Shown in pieces: positions 1 through 6,997 of a DNA stretch of 27,009 nt; position 1 is the first letter of the stretch, and each line of letters begins with the position of its first letter. A program made the translations under genes and the position numbers. A model generated the notes under the pieces. It worked only from the letters and a program-made list of their open reading frames with translations. It had not been told where the DNA came from and did not search any database. The stretch spans positions 1-27,009 of the forward strand of contig CAYMPW010000019.1 in NCBI GenBank assembly GCA_964392725.1. Reading direction: 5' to 3'. The DNA comes from CAYMPW01 sp964392725. Lineage in GTDB: Archaea > Thermoplasmatota > Thermoplasmata > Methanomassiliicoccales > Methanomethylophilaceae.

Positions 1-320
1 CTCAAAAGTTTCTCGATTTTTGGTTGTTCATCATCTGAGAGGGTGCAATTTTTGAATACGATTCTAAGAGGATATTCATACGGAACATGAAACGCTTTTT
101 TATCGATATAATCATAAATTTCAGAATTGAGTTCACATTGTTCACCTTTGCCGGAAAGAGGATCATACCATTCAAGATTTTCATATCCATGTACTTCGAT
201 GTTGGCAAAGTTATCTTCGCCTACGGTGTACTCTTTATGAATATATTCATCATGATTTTTGATGTACTTTTCATACTCTTTGACTCTTTTAATCATCTCT
301 TGTTTTTTAGGACGATTCAT
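1..320 (-). CDS. Hypothetical protein, 3' end cut by the window edge
   Basis: The minus strand is open from an ATG at 320 down to the left edge, giving at least 106 residues. The visible part starts MNRPKKQEMIKRVKEYEKY and is strongly charged, rich in Lys, Glu, Tyr and Asp, with no membrane segment or signal peptide. A Lys/Glu-rich helix (residues 4-30) is followed by a mixed region with HGYENLEWYDPLSGKG (about 44-59). I do not recognise the family. A TAG lies just upstream of the ATG in frame, so the start cannot lie further upstream unless that TAG is read through. A TATA-like TTTAAATA lies about 60 bases upstream on the minus strand (near 380-388), which would give a leader of some 35-40 bases. 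Overlapping short frames here look like shadows because this frame alone is continuous and has ordinary codon use. Confidence 0.7.
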   Translation of the reverse strand, partial: MNRPKKQEMIKRVKEYEKYIKNHDEYIHKEYTVGEDNFANIEVHGYENLEWYDPLSGKGEQCELNSEIYDYIDKKAFHVPYEYPLRIVFKNCTLSDDEQPKIEKLL

Positions 321-425
321 ACTATGAAATTGCAATCATGATTAAAAACTGTATCTTAAAAAGTCAGTGTTATTAGCTTTATTTAAATCATAAAGGTAAG
401 AAGTTTATAGGTTTGAAATCTCAAT

Positions 426-608
426 TTATTTCTTTGCAGGTTCCCATTTGCAACGAACAGGAGAAATAATTGAACCATCTGCTTTCAATTCTTTGAATGC
501 TTTGTCAATCTCTTTCCTATCGATATTGGTTGCTTTTTCAACCTCGCCCGCACTTACGGGTTTTCCTGCTTCGCTCATAGCTTTGAGTACATCGTCTTTT
601 ACAGCCAT
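426..608 (-). CDS. Small winged-helix DNA-binding protein
   Basis: This 60-residue soluble protein looks like a minimal winged helix-turn-helix. Helix 1 is VKDDVLKAMSEAG, helix 2 is SAGEVEKATN, the recognition helix is DRKEIDKAFKELKADGSI, and a wing ends in SPVRCKWEPAKK. Small proteins of this kind in methanogens resemble the DNA-binding part of MarR/ArsR-like regulators, but lack any effector domain. It stands 39 bases downstream of the MFS exporter on the same strand and has its own TATA-like sequence inside a perfect dyad (627-640), about 26 bases from its ATG. The transcript is therefore probably leaderless, and the gene may repress itself. Binding specificity and target are unknown. Fold assignment is by pattern recognition only. 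Confidence 0.8.
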   Translation of the reverse strand: MAVKDDVLKAMSEAGKPVSAGEVEKATNIDRKEIDKAFKELKADGSIISPVRCKWEPAKK

Positions 609-626
609 GATATCGAATGTTGTTAT

Positions 627-640
627 GTTATAGATATAAC
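627..640. promoter_or_regulatory. Dyad GTTATA-GA-TATAAC overlapping the wHTH promoter
   Basis: A perfect 6-base inverted repeat with a 2-base centre. It contains the TATA-like element of the small winged-helix gene, centred about 26 bases before its ATG. A protein bound here would block TATA-binding protein, so it is a candidate autoregulatory operator. Function is inferred from position alone. Confidence 0.45.
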
Positions 641-647
641 AATCGCA

Positions 648-2111
648 TCATTCTTCATCAACATCTTCGTAGCCAATTGTAACTCCGCAAGCAATTATGA
701 TAAAACAAGTAATTCCTGCGAGTATGGAACAAATCATGATTGCATAGTCGAAATAATTCACGAGTTCAGTGAAAGTTTCTTCTGAAAGATACACAAAAAG
801 GTATTCTAAAAATTCAATCAGATCTCCTCCTCCAAAGTCGATAATTATTCCTTTTTCCATGAGGAAATTCAAAATTAAACTTTTTATAATAACAGAGTAC
901 GCCGCAATACCGATTACAATTCCACTCATACGGATCGCCATCAAATTTCCGGTGACAGAACCCATGTTTTCTTTTTTGGTTTTTAGTTGTAACGTACATA
1001 CGATTTCTGTAACTATCGAACCAAGACCCAGACCAAGAACAAACAATCCGATCCTAATAAACATCAAATCATAATTGCCCATATATCCTATCAGAATAAA
1101 TCCCACCATGGTTACAAGTCCGCCCAAAATAATCCAAGGCATTATGCCTGTTTTATGGACACGTTTACAACCCATGGTGGAAGTAATAGCTCCACCAACA
1201 ATGAGCCAAAGCATCAATTCACTGGCGTTGTAAATGTCCAAACTGTATTGGACCATAACCATTTTAATAAGATATTGGAGCATTCCGATTGCCATCATAG
1301 AAACTAAAAACATAGTTAGGAAACATTTTACCTGAGCGCCTGTGGAATATGCGGGTGCGGCAGGATTCGGAAGTCTACTCTGACGGATGTAGAACACGAT
1401 GCTAACAATAATGAGGATTGCAAGAACTATAAGCGATTCCTGGCTGATAAAAAGTACTCCATTGTCTATCCACTGAGAATACAGAAGATATCCAAGGTAA
1501 AGAGCACAGAGTACAAACATTCCGATAAGATCTGCGGGTCTATCGCTTTTACGTTCTGGTAAATGTATGTATGCGAAAAGTCCTGCTATTACCATAATCG
1601 CAGCACAGAAAAAGAATGAAAACCTCCAACTGAAAGTGGTCGCAAACCAGAATCCAATCATTGTTCCGAAGATTGATCCGAATGCAAACGCACCCGTCAT
1701 CAATTTGTGCGGGGATCCTCTTTCTTCAACCTCATAAAGTATACCAACGATTGATAATGCAACACTAAAGATGAAACCTGCACCCAATCCCTGAATACAA
1801 CGGCTTATGAGAAGCATGTCCATATCACTGGACATTCCACAACCCATTGCACCGATAAAATATACAAAAATACCGATTGCCAATATTGGACGTTCCCCAT
1901 ATCTGTCAGATAATTTTCCGGCCAAAGGAATCATGATAATTTCACATATCATGTATGTTGAGAGCATATCGGATTCGCTACCGGTTTGACTGAATTCAAT
2001 ATCTGTCCAAATGGCACTCATTCTCAAAATCATCCAACTTAATGCTACGATAAAGAGGCATGCGGCCAAAGGAATTATGGCCATGAGTTTTTCTTTTTTC
2101 TCAGCGTCCAT
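648..2111 (-). CDS. Major facilitator superfamily transporter, drug:H+ antiporter type
   Basis: A 487-residue integral membrane protein with about 14 hydrophobic segments, the size and topology of the DHA2 (EmrB/QacA-like) family. The cytoplasmic loop 2-3 signature is GKLSDRYGERP (near residues 64-74). The first segments include Arg/Gln-containing SRCIQGLGAG, and the antiporter-like segment 5 reads GSIFGTMIGFWFA. The family exports hydrophobic compounds using the proton gradient; the substrate here cannot be told. The C-terminal third is less conserved and ends in an acidic tail (YEDVDEE). The ATG at 2111 lies about 28 bases from a TATA-like TTTATATT on the minus strand, so the transcript is probably leaderless. 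A 7-base dyad fills the space between TATA and start. It may be co-regulated with the winged-helix gene downstream. Confidence 0.88.
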   Translation of the reverse strand: MDAEKKEKLMAIIPLAACLFIVALSWMILRMSAIWTDIEFSQTGSESDMLSTYMICEIIMIPLAGKLSDRYGERPILAIGIFVYFIGAMGCGMSSDMDMLLISRCIQGLGAGFIFSVALSIVGILYEVEERGSPHKLMTGAFAFGSIFGTMIGFWFATTFSWRFSFFFCAAIMVIAGLFAYIHLPERKSDRPADLIGMFVLCALYLGYLLYSQWIDNGVLFISQESLIVLAILIIVSIVFYIRQSRLPNPAAPAYSTGAQVKCFLTMFLVSMMAIGMLQYLIKMVMVQYSLDIYNASELMLWLIVGGAITSTMGCKRVHKTGIMPWIILGGLVTMVGFILIGYMGNYDLMFIRIGLFVLGLGLGSIVTEIVCTLQLKTKKENMGSVTGNLMAIRMSGIVIGIAAYSVIIKSLILNFLMEKGIIIDFGGGDLIEFLEYLFVYLSEETFTELVNYFDYAIMICSILAGITCFIIIACGVTIGYEDVDEE

Positions 2112-2112
2112 A

Positions 2113-2134
2113 GGTATATTTGGGATTATATACC
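2113..2134. promoter_or_regulatory. Dyad GGTATAT-N8-ATATACC at the MFS start
   Basis: A perfect 7-base inverted repeat (2113-2119 and 2128-2134) with an 8-base centre, one base upstream of the transporter ATG. It lies between the start codon and the minus-strand TATA (about 2135-2144). That is where a repressor would block RNA polymerase. Drug-exporter genes are often controlled this way, but no regulator has been linked to this site. Confidence 0.4.
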
Positions 2135-2221
2135 AATATAAAGGTTCTTTGTGACTCTATTTTATTTAAAAAAAGTTGGTTTGCCGTCAGAATTATAATC
2201 TATGTGTTATATCCTCGAATT

Positions 2222-3214
2222 ATGTCCTTTAAGTACGACAAAGTAAGAGATGCGCTCGTTACGTTTATCCGTAACAATGTTGAAGGCAAAGATGTTGCCG
2301 TAGCTTTTTCGGGTGGTCTCGATTCAGGATTGGTTTCAGCAATTGCTAAAGAGTATGCCAATTCTGTTACTTTGTATACCTGTGGAACCAACACAGCATA
2401 CGATGTCGTAAATGCAAAGGACCTTGCAGAAACCCTGGGACTTCCCTGGGTTCACGTTCCTATTTCAAAATGGACGGTCGAATTTCACATAAGGGATTTG
2501 ATAACCGCAACCAAAGTATCGGATCCTTTCACGATATCGTACGAACTTCCTCTTTTCTGCGTCTGCAAAGAAATGAAAGAGAAACTCGTATTGTCGGGAC
2601 AGGGTGCGGATGAATATTTTATGGGATGCGCAAAGTTCGTGGATCAATCCAATTACGATTACGAAATGTTGAAAAAAGCCGCTGTAGAGAGGCTTATGGA
2701 TGTTTCGGTTCCTTGCGAACAGGCAATTGCAGAACATTTCGGACAGACTTTGATTTATCCTTATTTGGATCCAAGCGTTGTCGAAGAAGTGGAAAAACTC
2801 AATCCCGACGATCTCAGACCAAAAGATTTGGATTCCAGAAAAATTGTGTTGAAAGAAATCGCAATCGATCTCAATCACCCATATTTGGCAGAGAAGAAAA
2901 AGAAATCTTCACAGTATGGATCTGGGACAACGGATATCGTTCGCATTCTCGCCAAAGAAAGAGGCAGAATGTTTAACGAATATATCGGTGCGGTTTACGA
3001 CGAGGTTGTTTGCAACATATCTCAGGAAAACGTAAATGATTATGTTGTTGTCAGAATGGATTCGGATCTCAAAAAAGAAGCAGAGGCTATAATGCACAAC
3101 GAAGGCGTTCTTCCTGCAGAGGCTATGGAGCTCTTTTACCGCAGAGTAATCGAAGACAAGAATCTTCAATTCGTAAAGAAAGAATCCGAAGATACTGATA
3201 CATTGGAAGATTGA
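2222..3214 (+). CDS. Asparagine-synthase-like PP-loop protein with RelB/DinJ-like tail
   Basis: A 330-residue protein. The PP-loop SGGLDS (residues 30-35) and second motif SGQGADE (125-131) identify the ATP-pyrophosphatase domain of asparagine synthetase B, which adenylates a carboxylate before amination. The usual N-terminal glutaminase domain is absent, so it must use free ammonia or do another chemistry. After a Lys-rich stretch (EKKKKSSQYGSG), the C-terminus (about 274-317) reads as a complete RelB/DinJ ribbon-helix-helix unit: VVRMDSDLKKEAEAI, then LPAEAMELFYRRVIED, then NLQF. The frame is unbroken across the junction. I chose ATG 2222 over an upstream in-frame ATG at 2120 because homology begins there and a TATA-like TTATAAT lies about 26 bases before it. 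No toxin gene is next to it. Physiological substrate unknown. Confidence 0.85.
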   Translation: MSFKYDKVRDALVTFIRNNVEGKDVAVAFSGGLDSGLVSAIAKEYANSVTLYTCGTNTAYDVVNAKDLAETLGLPWVHVPISKWTVEFHIRDLITATKVSDPFTISYELPLFCVCKEMKEKLVLSGQGADEYFMGCAKFVDQSNYDYEMLKKAAVERLMDVSVPCEQAIAEHFGQTLIYPYLDPSVVEEVEKLNPDDLRPKDLDSRKIVLKEIAIDLNHPYLAEKKKKSSQYGSGTTDIVRILAKERGRMFNEYIGAVYDEVVCNISQENVNDYVVVRMDSDLKKEAEAIMHNEGVLPAEAMELFYRRVIEDKNLQFVKKESEDTDTLED

Positions 3215-3247
3215 TAAAATCGCAAAAAATGAATTGTAAAAGAATAC

Positions 3248-3299
3248 GATGTCCGGTGGTTGGCAGGAGCCTGACCATTCTGCCGGTATTTTCGACATC
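3248..3299 (+). other. Nested inverted-repeat structure downstream of the PP-loop gene
   Basis: This 52-base stretch can fold into stacked helices: GATGTC/GACATC (3248-3253 with 3294-3299), CGG/CCG, TGGT/ACCA (3257-3260 with 3274-3277) and CAG/CTG closing a GAGC loop. It is GC-richer than its surroundings and lies in the gap between two convergent genes. A terminator or a small RNA are both possible. The internal bulges make the fold only moderately convincing. Confidence 0.3.
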
Positions 3300-3343
3300 A
3301 TTGTGTAGATTTCACCTGAATATATACTTTTGGTCGTTTTTAA

Positions 3344-3844
3344 TCAATCCAATACCAATTTTGCATTGAATTCGTTAATATCCTTGATAGATTTTTGTAA
3401 AAATGGATTAAGTCCGAGTACTCTGATATCCAAATCTTTTCTCATCTGTTCTTCAAGCATACCTTTTTGATCATATACACTAACGGTTACTGTTTTATTT
3501 TCAACATCAACATCTCCCATGGGGCGTCCGCTGCACCAACCGTTTGGCATCATATTGAACAGTTCCGGAGCTCCCGAAAAAGGAATCCTTCTGGCATATT
3601 TTTTAGAGAGCTTTGAACCGTTGCGTCTGTCGTCTCCTGCGGAATAATGATTTTCACGTGTCGGGAGCATAGCTTCTTCGCAAGGAAGGTTAACCGCATT
3701 TTCAACATCTAACACAATAGGATCAATTTTGTATTCGAAAATCAATGAATCAAGGTTTGATTCCGTTACTTTTGTTTTGAATTCCGAAAGCCTTTCATTC
3801 AAAAAATCTGCAAGTTTTGAGTCCGCAAAAAGATCCTTTTCCAT
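3344..3844 (-). CDS. Hypothetical protein with conserved IPFSG-type motif
   Basis: A 166-residue soluble protein of unknown function. Visible landmarks are an acidic N-terminal helix (residues 1-35), a central ARRIPFSGAPELF (about 84-96), the strand-rich GDVDVENKTVTVSVYD (about 109-124), and a C-terminal helix ending SIKDINEFNAKL. The order of an IPF-SG-loop, a beta pair and a final FN-containing helix recalls a widespread family of larger hypothetical proteins in bacteria and archaea. From memory only, this would be the N-terminal part of such proteins, so a shortened version is possible. The minus-strand TATA-like TTTATATC is centred about 32 bases before the ATG. Its start codon directly abuts a GTTAT-N7-ATAAC dyad that is also found at the Cgi121 start. 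Confidence 0.65.
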   Translation of the reverse strand: MEKDLFADSKLADFLNERLSEFKTKVTESNLDSLIFEYKIDPIVLDVENAVNLPCEEAMLPTRENHYSAGDDRRNGSKLSKKYARRIPFSGAPELFNMMPNGWCSGRPMGDVDVENKTVTVSVYDQKGMLEEQMRKDLDIRVLGLNPFLQKSIKDINEFNAKLVLD

Positions 3845-3861
3845 GTTATCGCATGTATAAC
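3845..3861. promoter_or_regulatory. Dyad GTTAT-N7-ATAAC abutting a start codon
   Basis: A perfect 5-base inverted repeat with a 7-base centre (CGCATGT on the plus strand). On the minus strand it ends exactly where the ATG of the 3344-3844 gene begins. The same half-sites, spacing and zero distance to ATG recur at 18327-18343. It is a candidate operator or initiator element. Confidence 0.4.
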
Positions 3862-3944
3862 GATGAAGATGGATATAAATTATTCAGAATATAAGTCGGT
3901 TGGAATTAATCGGAGATGTGTATGAAAATATAGCGTATGTGATG

Positions 3945-4022
3945 AGTATAAGTTAAAGTATAAGTTAAAGTATAAGTATAAGTCAAAGTATAAGTCAAAG
4001 TATAAGTCAAAGTATAAGTCAA
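3945..4022 (+). repeat. 12-base tandem repeat AGTATAAGTYAA upstream of the AlbA_2 gene
   Basis: Six full copies of a 12-base unit plus one half copy. Two copies are AGTATAAGTTAA (3945-3968), then comes a lone AGTATA (3969-3974), then four copies of AGTATAAGTCAA (3975-4022). The array ends 14 bases before the ATG at 4037. Each unit carries a TATA-like TATAAG, spaced a little over one helical turn. Copy-number change would move the promoter relative to the gene. A minus-strand reading frame through it encodes only a repetitive YFDL peptide and is an artefact. Confidence 0.9.
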
Positions 4023-4036
4023 AGGAATGAAATGAA

Positions 4037-5539
4037 ATGGCCATACCAATTAGCATACCAGATCTCATAGGTGGAAATACGGTTGAAAGTGCCCGTATCG
4101 AATACAAAAGAAGTTGGAACCCAGAATCTATTATGCATACGATATGTGCTTTTGCAAATGATTTTGATAATTGGGGCGGCGGATACGTAGTAATAGGCAT
4201 CGAAGAGATTAACGGTATGCCAGCCTCAGTTGTTGGCGTATGTAGATCTCAGATTGATAAAATAAGTAAAGAATTACAGAATCTGTGTAATCGTATAGAA
4301 CCTCGATATCTCCCCATATATGAAATTGTTGAATATAAAGGAAAAGATGTAATGGTTTTATGGGTGCCTGGTGGACGAACTCGCCCATACAAATGTCCAA
4401 TTAGTCTTTCTAAAGAAAAGTCTGAAAAAGCATACTACATTAGAAAAATAAGTAGTACTGTTAAAGCAAGTGTATCTGAAGAAAGAGAGTTATTCAGTAT
4501 GGCTGAAGCAATACCTTTCGATGATATGCCAAATATGTATGCAAATATGGGGGATCTCAGTGTAGCACTCATGACTGAATTTTTGCAGGCTGTGGGAAGT
4601 TCTTTGTATGAAAAAACATCAAAAATGACAATCGGAGAAATAGCAGAAGCGATGCACTTGGTAGAAGGTCCTATAGAAGATAGAAAACCTTTGAATGTAG
4701 CGTTGATGTTTTTCAACGATCGGCCTGATAGATTTTTCCCATACGCTCGCATAGAAATTGTAGATAAACCAGATCCTACAGGGATGTCAATGACCGAAAA
4801 GATTTTTTCAGGTCCTTTGGACAGACAGTTAAAAGATGCATTATCTTATATCAAAAATTACGTAATCGCTGAAAAAATAATCAAACAAGATGATTCTCCC
4901 GAGTCCATACGTGTATTCAACTATCCACTCGCTGCTGTGGAAGAAGCTCTTTCAAATGCAGTATATCATAAAAATTATCAGATCGGAGAACCAATAACCG
5001 TAATGATAACAAAAGATCGTATGGAAATAACCAGCATACCTGGGCCCGACAGATCAATATCTGATATGGATGTTAAAAATCTTCATATGGTATCCAGAAG
5101 ATATAGAAATCGTCGTATTGGAGATTTTTTAAAAGAGTTAAGATTGGCGGAAGGGAGGAATACCGGAGTTCCAAGAATGGTCGAATCCATGGGCATGAAT
5201 AATTCTGGATTCCCTGTATTCGAAACAGATTCTGGAAGAAGTTATACAACAGTTATTCTTCCGATAAACAGATCTTTTTTGCAAGATTCGGTACAAGATT
5301 CTTTTAAAACAGAAACACCTAAAAGACGTACAAGAGAAGAAATTATCAATTCTGTTTTACAAATATTATCGGTTAATGATGAGATGTCTATTCGGGAAAT
5401 ATCTGATACCATGGGCTATAATTCAGTTCCATCTTCACTCAGGTCTGTTGTGGCTATGTTGATATCAGATGGTACAATAGAATATATTTGCGAAGACAGA
5501 AGAAGTTCCAAACAAAAGGTTAGGCTGAAGGTAAGATGA
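4037..5539 (+). CDS. AlbA_2 / RecG-type ATPase-domain putative transcriptional regulator
   Basis: A 500-residue protein of the family often mislabelled as RecG helicase. The N-terminal AlbA_2 (Schlafen-like) domain carries ESARIEYKRSW (about 17-27), CAFANDFDNWGGG (about 37-49) and YVVIGIEE. The middle and C-terminal half carries the GHKL-like HATPase_c_4 signature, with VEEALSNAVYHKNY (about 301-314) and later GRNTGVPRM. A helix-turn-helix follows near the end (MSIREISDTMGYNSV). Proteins of this type are putative transcriptional regulators, often near accessory genes; no helicase motifs are present. The start follows an AAAGGA-like sequence. The gene is more AT-rich than most neighbours and lies between a 12-base repeat array and a 23-base repeat array, suggesting an accessory origin. 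The target of regulation is unknown. Confidence 0.85.
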   Translation: MAIPISIPDLIGGNTVESARIEYKRSWNPESIMHTICAFANDFDNWGGGYVVIGIEEINGMPASVVGVCRSQIDKISKELQNLCNRIEPRYLPIYEIVEYKGKDVMVLWVPGGRTRPYKCPISLSKEKSEKAYYIRKISSTVKASVSEERELFSMAEAIPFDDMPNMYANMGDLSVALMTEFLQAVGSSLYEKTSKMTIGEIAEAMHLVEGPIEDRKPLNVALMFFNDRPDRFFPYARIEIVDKPDPTGMSMTEKIFSGPLDRQLKDALSYIKNYVIAEKIIKQDDSPESIRVFNYPLAAVEEALSNAVYHKNYQIGEPITVMITKDRMEITSIPGPDRSISDMDVKNLHMVSRRYRNRRIGDFLKELRLAEGRNTGVPRMVESMGMNNSGFPVFETDSGRSYTTVILPINRSFLQDSVQDSFKTETPKRRTREEIINSVLQILSVNDEMSIREISDTMGYNSVPSSLRSVVAMLISDGTIEYICEDRRSSKQKVRLKVR

Positions 5540-5584
5540 GGTTTTGTTTGTATTTGGAAAATTCAATGTTTGTATTTTTGTATA

Positions 5585-5672
5585 CACCCACAAAACATAA
5601 AATGAAACACCCACAAAACATAAAATGAAACACCCACAAAACATAAAATGAAACACCCACAAAACATAAAAT
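5585..5672 (+). repeat. 23-base tandem repeat downstream of the AlbA_2 gene
   Basis: Three full copies (5585-5607, 5608-5630, 5631-5653) and a 19-base fourth copy of a unit beginning CACCCACAAAACATAAAATG. The copies are identical and head to tail with no spacers, so this is not a CRISPR array. It fills much of the 222-base gap between the AlbA_2 gene (ending 5539) and tRNA-Pro. The perfect identity suggests recent expansion. A minus-strand frame through it is repetitive and not believed to be a gene. Confidence 0.9.
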
Positions 5673-5761
5673 TTCAATGTCTGGCTGTTATTTCAAAATT
5701 ATTTTTTTTTGCACGTACGTTGGGATGCAATTTTTATCCACAAAAAACGAGAAATCATGAG

Positions 5762-5834
5762 TGGGCCTGCCCGGATTTGAACCGGAGTATGTGACTCCCG
5801 AAGCCACGAGGATACCAAGCTACCCCACAGGCCC
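5762..5834 (-). tRNA. tRNA-Pro (anticodon CGG)
   Basis: The minus strand folds as a full cloverleaf of 73 bases. The acceptor stem is GGGCCTG with CAGGCCC, followed by discriminator A. The D arm contains AGCTTGGTA. The anticodon stem GTGGC/GTCAC closes the loop TTCGGGA, whose anticodon CGG reads the proline codon CCG. The T arm is TCCGG-TTCAAAT-CCGGG. No intron is present and CCA is not encoded. A TATA-like TTTTATCA lies some 30 bases upstream (about 5860-5868). Confidence 0.96.
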
Positions 5835-5926
5835 ACAATCCGTGTAAGATTCTTTACTGATAAAAGAGTTTGCTAATTCGGAATAAACAGAACCATTCTA
5901 ATATGACGGATGTTTCTATATGATTT

Positions 5927-6910
5927 ATGAGCGGTATTCCCGAGAATATTTCACAGTTGATGTCTAAATGCATCGGATGCGGATCATGCGATGACGTATG
6001 TCCGTCTTTTTCGTTAAATGGTTGTTCACCCTCCAAAAACATGCAGGGCGAAGACGGCAACATCCTTTCATGCATCGGATGCGGGAAATGTTCTTTTGAA
6101 TGCGAAGAAACAGATCCGTTCAAAGTAATGCTTTACATGTAGAGTGTAGCCAAAAATGCGGTACATCCTCCCGCATGGGAAACTGACGGTTACATCAAAC
6201 CCGTGCCTACAGACCACCCTTCATTACAGGAACTTTCTTTCCCGTGGGGAGGAGACGAGTCGTATATGATGCCGGGCTGTATGGTAAAATGCAATGCACC
6301 GTTCATAATGCATTCCGCAGCGGTTGCAATGAAAGCCGCGGGAATCGATTGTTGCGAACTTCCCGATAATACATGTTGCAGTTTCCCTATTCCTTTCCGT
6401 CAGGATTCCGATGAAGAAAGAATGGAGATCCGCAAGAAAATGGTTGATACCGCAGACGGACGTAAAATCTACACTCTTTGTCCGGGTTGTGCCGTGGAAA
6501 TGCAGGAAGCCGAAGCGGATGCGGAACACATTGTTTTCGAATTATCCAGACGTGCGGATTCCCTTCCAAAACTCAAACGTCCTTTGAAAATCGCGGTGGA
6601 ACCCGGTTGTCACTCTCCCGATATGTCGGAAGAGATGATCAAAATCGTTAAAGGCGTCGGCGGAGAATACATCGGAAACAAAACTGGATGCTGCGGAAAA
6701 TGGATTCCCAGAATTTCCGAAGAATTGATGAATCAGCGCGAAGAAGAAATCAAAGGTGCGGACATCGTTGTGGTTGCATGCGTAGCATGTTTCCTGAAAT
6801 ACGATTCGTATCCCGACGGAGTTCCCGTGGTACATATTTCCGAATTGGTTTCAATGGCCGCAGGAGATTCTGAATCCTTAAAATACCATAAAATCAAATT
6901 TAATTTCTGA
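5927..6910 (+). CDS. HdrD-like Fe-S protein with an in-frame TAG (probable pyrrolysine)
   Basis: This is read as one protein of 327 residues with TAG as codon 72 (6140-6142). The first 71 residues carry two ferredoxin clusters, CIGCGSCDDVCP (15-26) and CIGCGKCSFEC (49-59). The part after TAG has two cysteine-rich CCG modules of the heterodisulfide-reductase HdrB/HdrD type. The first fits Cx31CCx33CxxC exactly, the second is a shorter Cx26CCx28CxxC. HdrD reduces the CoM-S-S-CoB heterodisulfide; this homologue may do that or a related thiol/disulfide reaction. The 20 codons between TAG and the next possible start (a GTG at 6203) read on sensibly with no frameshift. No gene here uses TAG as stop. 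The ATG at 5927 lacks a Shine-Dalgarno but has a TATA-like TAATATG about 26 bases upstream. The alternative is a nonsense-mutated pseudogene. Confidence 0.8.
6140..6142 (+). other. In-frame TAG codon, candidate pyrrolysine site
   Basis: The codon lies between LYM and SVAK, in the linker between the second ferredoxin cluster and the first CCG module. The frame is open on both sides and the protein family is continuous across it. TAG is not used as a stop by any complete gene in this window. No pyl genes lie in the window, so decoding is inferred. Confidence 0.65.
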
Positions 6911-6997
6911 TTTATCGGAATAATTTGAAGTTCGGGGAATTGTATTTTTTTGAATGCAGGGTTTACTAATAAATACGTGAACCCAATCCCCGAATCA

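Noticed and set aside
2120..2221. N-terminal extension of the PP-loop protein from ATG 2120
   Set aside because: The added residues are hydrophobic, unlike the family, and cover the divergent promoter region including the TATA before ATG 2222.
3880..4200. Minus-strand frame with YFDLYFDLYF repeats
   Set aside because: It is the translation of the 12-base repeat array and runs antisense into the AlbA_2 gene; low-complexity peptide with no family.
4037..5539. RecG helicase
   Set aside because: No Walker A/B helicase motifs are present; the recognisable parts are AlbA_2, a GHKL-like ATPase domain and an HTH.
5585..5672. Possible CRISPR array
   Set aside because: The 23-base units are contiguous with no spacers, no leader and no cas genes nearby; it is a simple tandem repeat.
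5465..5677. Minus-strand frame of about 70 residues with repeated FYVLWV-like units
   Set aside because: It is produced by the 23-base tandem repeat and the end of the AlbA_2 gene in antisense; no start signal or conserved domain.
5762..5834. tRNA-Pro as a pyrrolysine tRNA (pylT)
   Set aside because: The anticodon is CGG and the arms are those of a normal elongator tRNA; tRNA-Pyl would have CUA and a compact D arm.
6203..6910. Separate HdrB-like gene starting at GTG 6203
   Set aside because: The GTG lacks a ribosome site and sits mid-way in a frame that continues upstream to the TAG and ferredoxin domain; a single read-through gene explains it better.
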